From assembly GCA_958296095.1 (NCBI GenBank), contig OY282435.1, forward strand, positions 1 to 44,143: a DNA stretch of 44,143 bases. Direction: 5' to 3'. Numbering within the stretch: position 1 is the first letter of the stretch; each line of letters begins with the position of its first letter. Below, piece by piece: positions 1 to 7,664 of the stretch. This DNA comes from an uncultured Oligoflexales bacterium (GTDB lineage Bacteria > Bdellovibrionota_B > Oligoflexia > Oligoflexales > JAPPIL01). Both the position numbers and the translations under genes were made by a program. Under the pieces are notes generated by a model, which saw nothing but the letters and a program-made list of their open reading frames with translations, had not been told where the DNA came from and did no database searches.

Positions 1-1526
1 TTATCTTTGGGACTTATCACGCTGCGGGAGACATAAAAGGTAAACTTAAGAGGTCTAGATTAGGTAAGTTGTATAGTAGAAGTAGATTGGGTCGTATTAT
101 TGGAGTTGCTGAGAGGTTGTGGGACAAGTTTGTAGGTGTTGAAAAGTTGCCTAATCGTCCAGGGCAACCTCTCCCCGGAATGACGTGGATTAAACCTCCA
201 CCACCTAAGCGATGGCAACAAGCGTTACGTGGTGCGGGGCCGATAATGGCAGTTTTACAGTTTGTCAAACCTGTTGGTTATATGATTGGGTATCATTCAA
301 CTTTAGGTGACGTACAGTCAGATGATTATCTTGTTAGGTTAGCGCGAATCTTAGGTAAGAAGGGGACTCTTGCTAGCCAAAAGTATTATAGGGCTGAGTT
401 AGATGCGTTGATAAGGAAGAAGATAAAACCACAAGACCCAACTGAAGCACAAAAGCTGCAAATTGCTCAGGGTTTCCCTCTGACGAAAGAAGATGAAGAG
501 CTGTTGTGGCTTAAAGCCAGGTATCCTCTGGATATGGAGGAGAGACGTGAAGTCGAAGAACTTGTAGAGAAAACTAGACAAGAGCTGATTGAAAGATACG
601 AAGAAAAAGTTAAGAAGTATTTGGAGAAAAAGAAAAAGGAAGCTTGGGAGAAGAGACGCGAAGAAAAGAAGAAACGTAAGATAGAATCTCGCAAGAAAGC
701 AATAGAAGATTTAATAGATCCTGCCATTTATTACGACTCTCAGAATTTGGCTGCTTTGATTCTTGGAGGTGAGACAGGAGAAATTGAAGCGGAAGAATTC
801 CTCAAACAGTTTGAGCTTAATGGTGCTATGGTCAAAGACTTAATTGATAAGACAGTTACAGTTATGCGAACTAATGCGCAAGACGATCTTGTGCAAGCTG
901 AGGCAGATGAGAATAGCAGATGGCGGAGTCTTGAACAGATAGAAGCTGGCAACAGATACATAGACATCCAGAGAAGATTCGAAGACGACGAACGTGACGA
1001 TAGTTGGTGGGATGAAAATGATGAGTTGTGGGATGGTAGTAGTGGCGGAGGTGGTGGTGATGACGATGATGATGAGTTGTTTGTAGGCCAGTACACATAT
1101 ATCGCGGTGATAGACGAGCGGACGACACAACGTTGTCGTAGTCTGCACCAGAAAACCTTTGTGTATGGTGGTGGGCCGTTACCGCCCCAGCATTACAATT
1201 GTAGGTCGGAGATTGTTCCGCTCTTGCAGACCGAGAAAGAGAATGCTGAAATGAAAGAGGGTCTGAACATAGGCTACAAGACGTGGCTTAAGAATTTACA
1301 GCATGATGTACGACGTGAAATACTAGGCAAAGAAGAGAACAAGCTCTTCGAAAAGGGAGAATACAATCCGCCTGCTGTCTGGAAGTCGAAACGTCGTTAC
1401 TACACAGATCAAGGCACACTTGATGAGCGTAAGTACGCCGAGACTCTTAACAAGCGATTGCAAGACTTGATAGTTGACTTTGACCCTGACTACCTGTCAA
1501 AATGGGGTAGATTGCCTATTGATTAA
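1..1526 (+). CDS. MuF-like minor head protein, C-terminal part (continues from 42910..44143)
   Basis: The frame is open from base 3 with no start near the edge, and it joins in phase to the frame leaving the right end, giving about 919 residues in all. Numbered on the joined protein, the C-terminal region has the Mu gpF/SPP1 gp7 signature: D783-E-R-T, C790, then PPQHYNCRS with H809 and C812. Members of that family are minor head proteins attached to the portal on the inner side of the capsid and are often injected with the DNA. A very charged stretch (about 540-640, K/E-rich, likely coiled coil) and a GGGGDDDDD linker precede the motif. It lies between portal and scaffold, as expected. The family call is solid; the role of the long N-terminal part is unknown. 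Confidence 0.88.
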   Translation, partial: IFGTYHAAGDIKGKLKRSRLGKLYSRSRLGRIIGVAERLWDKFVGVEKLPNRPGQPLPGMTWIKPPPPKRWQQALRGAGPIMAVLQFVKPVGYMIGYHSTLGDVQSDDYLVRLARILGKKGTLASQKYYRAELDALIRKKIKPQDPTEAQKLQIAQGFPLTKEDEELLWLKARYPLDMEERREVEELVEKTRQELIERYEEKVKKYLEKKKKEAWEKRREEKKKRKIESRKKAIEDLIDPAIYYDSQNLAALILGGETGEIEAEEFLKQFELNGAMVKDLIDKTVTVMRTNAQDDLVQAEADENSRWRSLEQIEAGNRYIDIQRRFEDDERDDSWWDENDELWDGSSGGGGGDDDDDELFVGQYTYIAVIDERTTQRCRSLHQKTFVYGGGPLPPQHYNCRSEIVPLLQTEKENAEMKEGLNIGYKTWLKNLQHDVRREILGKEENKLFEKGEYNPPAVWKSKRRYYTDQGTLDERKYAETLNKRLQDLIVDFDPDYLSKWGRLPID

Positions 1527-1543
1527 CACATTAAGGAACACAG

Positions 1544-2287
1544 ATGCCAATCAAGAGAGAGTTAAGCTCAGAAGCTTTCGAACAACTTGAAGAGTCAGAT
1601 AAGGAACTATACGAACAGGCAGGTGATGTCTACAAATTGATAACCGTTAACGTAGGAGCTTTAAAACGTGCCAAAGATCACCAAGCAAATGAAAGGAAAA
1701 AAGCCCTCGCAGAACTCCATGAAGCGAGAGAAAAACTCAAAGACCTCGAATCAAAAGAAAATGAGAGGCAGGAGAAAAAGTTGAAAGAATCAGGAGACTT
1801 TAAAGAGTACGAGGCCAAGTTGAAAGCTAAACATGCCAAGGAACTTGAGGCGAAAGAAGCCCTAATCAAAGAGCGTGACCACAAAATACTTGGGAAACAT
1901 GCGTATGATAAGGCGTATGGTATCGCAAAGGAGATTTCAACTGTCCCTGATTTACTGGCAGACAAGATAGCTATGAGTCTAGGCGCAGAGTATGATAGCG
2001 AGGGTGGAGTAGAGGTATACGTTAAGGATGCTCAGGGTAAGAAAAGTGTAGATGGTTACGATGTCTTGACAAAAAAGTTTAGGGAAGATACAAAATATAA
2101 AGACATTATCATTCAGACCAAGGCCACAGGCGGTGCCAGCCATGGACTGGGAAGTCAAAGTGATGGAAGTCGCGATGCGTTTCCGAAGTCGATTGCTGGG
2201 ACGAGCACAGGTGGCAACTTAGATTACACCAAATGTTCCGACCAACAACTTGTTGCGGCAGTTGATGCCGCGTTTGGTAAGGATTAA
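1544..2287 (+). CDS. Putative capsid scaffolding protein
   Basis: This 247-residue protein starts at ATG 1544, with a weak AAGGA upstream. It is dominated by Lys/Glu/Ala heptad-like sequence from about residue 45 to 110, which predicts a long coiled coil. That is typical of internal scaffolding proteins that direct procapsid assembly and then leave or are degraded. The C-terminal 50 residues are low-complexity Gly/Ser followed by a short basic/hydrophobic end, where scaffolds usually contact the capsid protein. The position between MuF-like protein and major capsid protein supports the call. No protease gene is seen next to it, so removal would have to be without a phage-coded protease or by an unrecognised one. 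Confidence 0.75.
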   Translation: MPIKRELSSEAFEQLEESDKELYEQAGDVYKLITVNVGALKRAKDHQANERKKALAELHEAREKLKDLESKENERQEKKLKESGDFKEYEAKLKAKHAKELEAKEALIKERDHKILGKHAYDKAYGIAKEISTVPDLLADKIAMSLGAEYDSEGGVEVYVKDAQGKKSVDGYDVLTKKFREDTKYKDIIIQTKATGGASHGLGSQSDGSRDAFPKSIAGTSTGGNLDYTKCSDQQLVAAVDAAFGKD

Positions 2288-2302
2288 TTTTGGAGGTAAA
2301 TT

Positions 2303-3295
2303 ATGGCTGGTCTACTCAATAGTGCCATCCAAGTCTTCGACCGCTACACATACAAAGGTCGAACCATAGTTGAGAATCAAGTTATAGATGACTACAACGC
2401 TAAGTCCAACGGCGCTATAGTCCTTGAACGAATGGCCCCAGAGGGTGAATTCGAACACATGGCAGGTTGGAACAAAGTTCCTGACCTAATGCGCAACATC
2501 GACATTCAGCCTGACATTGGTGATGAAACGCCTGTTAAGTTGACTGAATACGATGAAAAAGCAGTGCAGGTCGTACATTCTAGTAAGACAGTTTCCTTCG
2601 AAGAAATTCAGATCGAGGTCACAAACCGAGATCCTGCAACCGCTGGTTCTGCTTGGGGTAGACAAGTTGGTATTGCTGCCTTGCGTAATAAGTTTAACAA
2701 CGCCGTTGCTGCTGCTGCTGGGTCTATCTTAAGTGCTGGTCTCACTGGTGGTCTTACACTGGACAAGTCAGGTACAACTGCAAGTGCATCTAATCAAATT
2801 AATGCTGATATGCTTCTGGAATGTTCTGGCATCATGGGAGACCATTTCCAGGAAATACGTTCTTGGCTTATGCATAGTCAGGCATTCATACGATTTGCGC
2901 GCAATAACCTTAAAGATTATCAGAGGTTGTTCCAATACAAAGGTGTGACTGTCATGGAGGACTTGTTTGGAAAACAATTCTTCATTACAGACGATCCATC
3001 TTTACAGTTCTCGCAGAACTCCCTAGTTAAGTACCGTACATTCGGTCTTCTTGAAGGTGCGATTAAGGTTTATGACCCTGGTTACATGCGTAACAACATT
3101 CAGGTTAATAACAAAACACGCATCGAGACAACTCTTAAAACCGAATCTAGGTTTGGTCTTAGGGTGAGAGGATTTGGTTGGAATACCCAGAAGTATCCAA
3201 CTATTTTGCAAGTTGCGACAACTGGTAACTGGTCTAGAACAGCTAACACAGACAATGCTGATGGCCCTGGTGTCTGCCTTCTGCATCAAGTGTAA
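2303..3295 (+). CDS. Major capsid protein
   Basis: This 330-residue protein is preceded by an excellent ribosome binding site (TTTTGGAGGTAAATT before the ATG), fitting a highly expressed product. Length, position after the scaffold and composition (few Cys, mixed alpha/beta) fit an HK97-fold major capsid protein. The N-terminal region has a strand-rich segment (about residues 60-110: VPDLMRNIDIQPD, then VKLTEYDEKAVQVVH), followed by an Ala-rich helix (about 140-165), which resembles the E-loop/P-domain order. There is no obvious cleaved delta domain, because the scaffold is a separate gene. I do not recognise a specific subfamily from memory; the call rests mainly on context. Confidence 0.85.
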   Translation: MAGLLNSAIQVFDRYTYKGRTIVENQVIDDYNAKSNGAIVLERMAPEGEFEHMAGWNKVPDLMRNIDIQPDIGDETPVKLTEYDEKAVQVVHSSKTVSFEEIQIEVTNRDPATAGSAWGRQVGIAALRNKFNNAVAAAAGSILSAGLTGGLTLDKSGTTASASNQINADMLLECSGIMGDHFQEIRSWLMHSQAFIRFARNNLKDYQRLFQYKGVTVMEDLFGKQFFITDDPSLQFSQNSLVKYRTFGLLEGAIKVYDPGYMRNNIQVNNKTRIETTLKTESRFGLRVRGFGWNTQKYPTILQVATTGNWSRTANTDNADGPGVCLLHQV

Positions 3296-3297
3296 TC

Positions 3298-4026
3298 ATG
3301 GCTGTCTTCACGGCACCTGCTGTAGGTGCGCCGTGTCTTGATACAACCCTCGGTGGTGATGCTGCAAATTGCTACATTACTGTCGAGGAGTTGACTAACT
3401 TCCTGCGTTGCAGGGTAAGTTCGTCTGGGGACACTACGTCTAGTGACAGTCTGCTTAAGCCTTTGTTTGATGCTATTTCAGACAACACAATGCTTGCAGA
3501 AGGTCTATTGTTGCGTTCTACGACTTACATAGACCAGCATGCTGATAGGTTTATCGGACGACGTTTAGACGATACACAAGCCCTTGAATGGCCTAGGATT
3601 TACGCATATCGCGTGTCTCCACGACGTGTGTATCCATCAACATCTATCCCAGATGACATTAAGGTAGCGCAAGTCTACTTCTGTGCCTACTTACAAGCTA
3701 AGGCTGACCCGTTTTCTATCTTACCGTTAGGCATCAATGAGGATGTCACGGCTGAGCCGGGGAGTGTGACGCAGGGGGTTGTGACCCGTGAGGGCACACT
3801 TACTGAAGAGTCTTACCTACGTGGTTTGTATACTGTTAGGTATTCGCCGCGTGAGGAAAGCTCGACTACGACAACACGAACAAATAAGATAGTGACAGAG
3901 ACTAAGTCAAACAGTCGTGGTCTTGGCTACAACGATAGGTCGATAGAGCATTATATGTTAGGTGCAGTGGACATTATGCGACCCTTGTTTAGGTCTTTGT
4001 ACCGTACTGGTAGGAGAATGGTATGA
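3298..4026 (+). CDS. Head-tail connector (adaptor), DnaT-like phage family
   Basis: This 242-residue protein begins two bases after the capsid gene. Residues 20-150 match the phage family annotated as DnaT-like (adaptor fold). The pattern is a start like AANCYITVEELTNFL, then LLRSTTYIDQ, a buried ALEWPR motif, and a helix IKVAQVYFCAYLQAKAD. Despite the name, members next to capsid genes act as the head completion/adaptor ring under the portal. The last about 60 residues are polar and strand-poor, ending in a conserved-looking short segment IMRPLFRSLY. It overlaps the next gene by four bases (ATGA), showing translational coupling. Confidence 0.75.
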   Translation: MAVFTAPAVGAPCLDTTLGGDAANCYITVEELTNFLRCRVSSSGDTTSSDSLLKPLFDAISDNTMLAEGLLLRSTTYIDQHADRFIGRRLDDTQALEWPRIYAYRVSPRRVYPSTSIPDDIKVAQVYFCAYLQAKADPFSILPLGINEDVTAEPGSVTQGVVTREGTLTEESYLRGLYTVRYSPREESSTTTTRTNKIVTETKSNSRGLGYNDRSIEHYMLGAVDIMRPLFRSLYRTGRRMV

Positions 4027-4418
4027 CTATGCATACACCAACAGGCGCAGTCAACTGGCAGGAGATAGCCGGTAACATTGCGGTGGCAATCTCCACCGTA
4101 GGCCATGGCATGGTGCTCTTGTCTTCCGCAAAGAAGGTAGGGCAAAGTGAGTATGTTGCGGTCAATGAAATGTCGCAAGACTTGCGAGATAAAATTCCGC
4201 CACTTTCGGTCAGAGGTGTGATTGTCGACTACAAGGACTTGATAGAGGAAGATACTAACTTCTCTCGCATGTGTACATGTTTCCTTCAGCCTCCTGCGGG
4301 TGGTGTCAAGTTAGGTGACATCATACAAGACGGAGGACAAGAGTATGTTGTTTTCTGTGTTAAGAAACAAGAAGTAGGCGGTGTAACACTAGTATATGAA
4401 TTGGAGTTGAAGCAATGA
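4023..4418 (+). CDS. Putative head-tail stopper / connector protein
   Basis: This 131-residue protein starts at ATG 4023 in an ATGA overlap with the adaptor gene; a second ATG lies two codons later. It is beta-rich with a hydrophobic strand core (YVVFCVKKQEVGGVTLVYELEL at the end, split by a turn) and a GVIVDYKDL segment. This is the size and strand pattern of the second connector or stopper protein that usually sits between adaptor and tail terminator. No specific family motif is recognised. The role is inferred from order and length. Confidence 0.55.
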   Translation: MTMHTPTGAVNWQEIAGNIAVAISTVGHGMVLLSSAKKVGQSEYVAVNEMSQDLRDKIPPLSVRGVIVDYKDLIEEDTNFSRMCTCFLQPPAGGVKLGDIIQDGGQEYVVFCVKKQEVGGVTLVYELELKQ

Positions 4419-4837
4419 CTTCTCTTGAACCAACTTACGAAGCTATCTCAAAAGATCTTCTTGAAACATTGAAAGAGATACTTGCAAGGATGACATCTAT
4501 GCCAATCATATGGCCGGGACAATTACCTGCAAGAAACTTTCCTGCGGCTAAGACATATGGGATAGTCTCAACAACACTGACTAATGAACAAGCAATATCG
4601 TTAGGTTCTGAACCTACATATCAAACGACCGCACAGGTTGTGTTGCGCTTTATGAGCGCATTACAGCCGCAAGAGATACTTACTGTGCGGTCTTTGGCTT
4701 ACAAAATAAAAGACGCATGGCGAGATGCAATACGCACTGGCGATGTAATTATAGATGGATTTTCGGTGTCGGATGCACCACCTGAACAAGGGAGAATTCC
4801 CGTAGATGTGGCGCTAAACTATCGTTACTACACATAA
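4415..4837 (+). CDS. Putative tail terminator / tail completion protein
   Basis: This 140-residue protein overlaps its upstream neighbour by four bases (ATGA). An N-terminal helix (about 5-28) is followed by strands. The central pattern, with YQTTAQVVLRFMS and then AYKIKDAWRDAIRTGDVII and ISDAPPEQGRIPVDVALNY-like strands, is typical of gpU-like or tail-completion proteins that cap the tail tube and join it to the head. It lies immediately upstream of the tail tube gene, the usual site for the terminator. The call is from architecture and order, not from a diagnostic motif. Confidence 0.6.
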   Translation: MTSLEPTYEAISKDLLETLKEILARMTSMPIIWPGQLPARNFPAAKTYGIVSTTLTNEQAISLGSEPTYQTTAQVVLRFMSALQPQEILTVRSLAYKIKDAWRDAIRTGDVIIDGFSVSDAPPEQGRIPVDVALNYRYYT

Positions 4838-4849
4838 ATGAGGTAAATC

Positions 4850-6370
4850 ATGGCAATTAAATCAGTTGGAACGCGTAAGGTAATCGATAGTAGCTCTGCC
4901 GCGATTAGTTACGCGTTCGAAACAGGACCGGGAGTACTTGCGACCCCCGTGGAATGGAAGGGTATACGAACTATCACACAAGGTGAGTTCGGCCCTTCAT
5001 TGGAACGTTACACAACAGAAGAGATTTCCCCTACACGGCAGAACCAACTTGGTGATGTTGTGGGTCTCTCAGCTGCTGCTAACTTTGACTTTGTCTTTAG
5101 GCAGCGCAATGCAGAAGACTTTCTCGAAGGTATCTTCTTTGAATCTATTTACAGGTATGGGTATCTTACAGGTGATAAGATTGCCAGTGTCTCAACAACA
5201 GCTGTTACAGCTAAGTCTGGCACTAGCCCTATTGACTTAGGATTTGTAATTCCCACTGGGTTTACATTGCTTGTTGAAATGAAAGGCTTCACTAATGCGG
5301 CTAATAATGGTCGCAAGACTATCACTGCAACGTCTGCAACAGCCTTAACAACCACAGGTCTTGTCGCAGAGGCAACGCCACCTGATACTGCAACAGTAGA
5401 AGTTGTAGGCTTTAAGCAGACAGGCACAACTGCTGCCCTAACTTATGCCAGTGGGGTGAGTAGACTCACCGGCATTGACTTGACCAAGACAAAACTACGT
5501 AAGGGTTCTTGGATCTATATAGGCGGTGAGGATGATGCGACTAAGCTTAATGCAGCCGGGGCACGTCTAGGTGGTGTGGCTAGGGTTGGTGCAATTGAAA
5601 CAACAGGTGTGACACTAGACATCACATCCTTTAATGCTGCCGCAGCCACTACCGCGGCAGGTTTTGAAGTCTATTTGCCTACACGTGGTTTCCGCAATGG
5701 CACTGGTAGTGACGCGTTTTATTTTCAATTCGAGCGTCAACTTGGCATTCATCCTGTGACCAAACAGGCACAGGCTGAGTATGTTGAGGGTTGTATCGCC
5801 AATACAATGTCTATCATGATCCCTACACGGGAGGTTGTTAAGTCAAGCATGTCCTTCGTGGCGGTTGATTCCAAGACTAAGAAAGATGGGCTAAAGCCAG
5901 GTATTAGACCTGTATATAGGCGCGTGCGTGACTATAATACGTCTAGTGCGCTTAAACACATGAATCTCTACAGGCATGATACAAACTCTACCAAGACGCG
6001 ATTGTTTTCTTATTTGTCCGATCTTACTTTGGAGATCAACAACAATGTCACAGCAATCCCCGCGATCGGAATCGTTGGAGCCTATGATGTCTCTGCTGGC
6101 AACTTTATGGTTACAGGGTCTCTCACAGCTGGCTTTAACGATACTGATGCTATTGATTCTGTCCGCAATAACTCCGATATGGGTTTGTATGTGGCTGGTC
6201 AGCGAGCTAATGAAGGGTTTGTCCTTGATGTTCCGTTAATGCGACTTGGCACAGCAGGTGTTAACGTCTCTCAGGGTGAGCCATTAACCCTTGCAATTGA
6301 TAGTGAGGCAGGGGAAAATGACGAGGGTTATACAGTCCTTATGGACTTTTTCGATTACTTGCCGGAGTGA
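4850..6370 (+). CDS. Major tail tube protein with large inserted domain
   Basis: This 506-residue protein has a ribosome binding site GAGGTAAATC before ATG 4850. The N-terminal 90 residues and the C-terminal half resemble the Phage_tube_2 type of tail tube protein (strands around ITQGEFGPSLERYTTEEI and LSAAANFDFVFR). The family is usually around 300 residues; here residues about 110-290 form a Thr/Ala-rich beta insertion (TSATALTTTGLVAEA, then LTGIDLTKTKLRKGSWIY). This would decorate the outer tail surface, as Ig-like insertions do in other siphophages. Its place between tail terminator and chaperone genes fits. Confidence 0.8.
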   Translation: MAIKSVGTRKVIDSSSAAISYAFETGPGVLATPVEWKGIRTITQGEFGPSLERYTTEEISPTRQNQLGDVVGLSAAANFDFVFRQRNAEDFLEGIFFESIYRYGYLTGDKIASVSTTAVTAKSGTSPIDLGFVIPTGFTLLVEMKGFTNAANNGRKTITATSATALTTTGLVAEATPPDTATVEVVGFKQTGTTAALTYASGVSRLTGIDLTKTKLRKGSWIYIGGEDDATKLNAAGARLGGVARVGAIETTGVTLDITSFNAAAATTAAGFEVYLPTRGFRNGTGSDAFYFQFERQLGIHPVTKQAQAEYVEGCIANTMSIMIPTREVVKSSMSFVAVDSKTKKDGLKPGIRPVYRRVRDYNTSSALKHMNLYRHDTNSTKTRLFSYLSDLTLEINNNVTAIPAIGIVGAYDVSAGNFMVTGSLTAGFNDTDAIDSVRNNSDMGLYVAGQRANEGFVLDVPLMRLGTAGVNVSQGEPLTLAIDSEAGENDEGYTVLMDFFDYLPE

Positions 6371-6379
6371 ATTTAGTTT

Positions 6380-6820
6380 ATGAATGATTTGTTACGTAAT
6401 GCATACGGGCTTGACAAAAAGAAGGCAACAGAAGGTGTATGGGTCGTTCCTAGTCTTATGGAAGGACGCACCGATCCACCTATGTTTAAGATTGCTAGTG
6501 CCAGTAAGGTCAACAAAGAATATCACGCAGCTATCACAGCCTACGCTATGCGTAATAGACGTAAGTTTGAGCTGGGAGTTGTGTCTGCAAAAGAACAGTT
6601 AGACAAGGCATTAGACTTCTTCGTCAACTATGTCTTACTTGATTGGCGCAATCTACAAGACCCGGATGGCAATGACATTCCGTATAAGCCAGAGTATGCC
6701 AAGCGTCTTATGCTTGAATTAGATGACTTATACACCGAGTTGTCACAACGTGCATTTGATCGTAGTACACATGGTGTGGAGCAAGACAAAGAAGATATGG
6801 GGAAGTCAGAGAGTGCATAG
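6380..6820 (+). CDS. Tail assembly chaperone (G-like, short form)
   Basis: This is a 146-residue acidic/basic helical protein in the slot between tail tube and tape measure where tailed phages keep their tail assembly chaperones. The short form ends at TAG 6818-6820. The sequence just before the stop can shift to the -1 frame, which stays open to 7203, so this is the G-like partner of a G/G-T pair. The chaperone binds the tape measure protein and recruits tube subunits. No ribosome binding site as strong as that of the capsid gene is seen (GTGAATTTAGTTT). Confidence 0.75.
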   Translation: MNDLLRNAYGLDKKKATEGVWVVPSLMEGRTDPPMFKIASASKVNKEYHAAITAYAMRNRRKFELGVVSAKEQLDKALDFFVNYVLLDWRNLQDPDGNDIPYKPEYAKRLMLELDDLYTELSQRAFDRSTHGVEQDKEDMGKSESA

Positions 6821-7203
6821 AATATGCAATAAAGTTTGGCAAAATTGAAAGTCAGATAGCAGATGGCATTTCTGAGTCACGTTATGAAATGTTGCCTGAG
6901 CAAGTCTTAGACCCTCCGACTCTCCCGCCTGAACTTGAGATTATTATGATGGCTTTTTTCGAACTTATAAATGACCGCAGCATGTTCATGGGGGGCGTAG
7001 GAGGCATGTGGTGGTCATCTATACAAGCATACGTCGATAGACTTGGAGTAGATGAAGATACTAGTGACTTTATTGTTCGCGGCATACGCGTTGCAGATAA
7101 CGTATACACCACACACATCGCTGAGCAGACCAAGACACAATCGGGGGCAGCCCAAGGTGGTATTAGTGCGTCACGTCTTAAACGTCCACCAAGGAGACGC
7201 TGA
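6380..7203 (+). CDS. Tail assembly chaperone, -1 frameshift fusion (G-T-like)
   Basis: In the -1 frame the sequence is open through the stop of the short form and on to TGA 7201-7203. Ribosomes slipping before 6818 would make a fusion of about 273 residues. The extension contains helix-rich sequence (LEIIMMAFFELINDRS, then SIQAYVDRLGVDEDTS) and a basic tail RLKRPPRRR. It could in principle start independently at ATG 6889, but no good ribosome binding site precedes that codon. A minor frameshift product from this position is a conserved feature of long-tailed phages and would bind the tape measure protein. The slippage efficiency is unknown. Confidence 0.7.
6799..6805 (+). promoter_or_regulatory. 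Candidate -1 slippery site GGGGAAG
   Basis: In the chaperone frame this reads G GGG AAG. A -1 slip re-pairs the P-site tRNA perfectly on GGG and puts GAA in the A site. It is 13 bases before the stop of the short form and resembles the lambda GGGAAAG site, although the A-site pairing is weaker. It is the best slippery candidate in the overlap. Confidence 0.5.
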
Positions 7204-7664
7204 TGGCGAAAGATTTTAGCGAAATTCCAGATACAATACATGATGTCAAAGATGCTTTTATAAGAGGGGTTCTATTCGCAAGACGTAAGTTGGTCGTTAA
7301 TCTTGTTGTTGATCTTGCACGCAATACACCCGTTGATACGTCAAAAGCTTTGTCTAACTGGGAAGTTGGTGCTACTAGTAGTAAATTTTCATATGGGTCA
7401 GCACACGTAAAAGGTAAACGTGGTAGCACTCGCGAAGCGTCTATTGCACTTACCAAAGCTGCTGCTGACAGAGAGTCATCTAGTATACCGCTTAAAGATC
7501 CTGTGCATGTTGGCAATGCTGCACCCTATATTCGTCGATTGGATGCGGGTTGGTCGAAACAACGTCCTGAACCTTGGATAGAAAGGACGGCCAGAGAGAG
7601 TGTAATTAAGAGTGCCAAAGAATTGGCCGGTGAATTACGAGTTAGTCTAGAGAGGATAACGTAG
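7203..7664 (+). CDS. HK97 gp10-like tail completion / neck protein
   Basis: This 153-residue protein starts at ATG 7203, overlapping the chaperone stop by one base. The pattern TPVDTSKALSNWEVG (about residues 40-54), followed by HVGNAAPYIRRLDAGWSKQ and WIERT, is the classic layout of HK97-gp10-like proteins. In these a TPVDTG-like motif is followed by a conserved NxxPYxxxLExG motif. Such proteins join tail and head or cap the tail. They usually lie upstream of the tail tube gene; here the gene sits between chaperone and tape measure. Confidence 0.7.
   Translation: MAKDFSEIPDTIHDVKDAFIRGVLFARRKLVVNLVVDLARNTPVDTSKALSNWEVGATSSKFSYGSAHVKGKRGSTREASIALTKAAADRESSSIPLKDPVHVGNAAPYIRRLDAGWSKQRPEPWIERTARESVIKSAKELAGELRVSLERIT

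Noticed and set aside
6882..7241. Leftward frame opposite the chaperone extension
   Set aside because: The plus-strand -1 frame explains the conservation of an open stretch here; the minus frame has no ribosome binding site.
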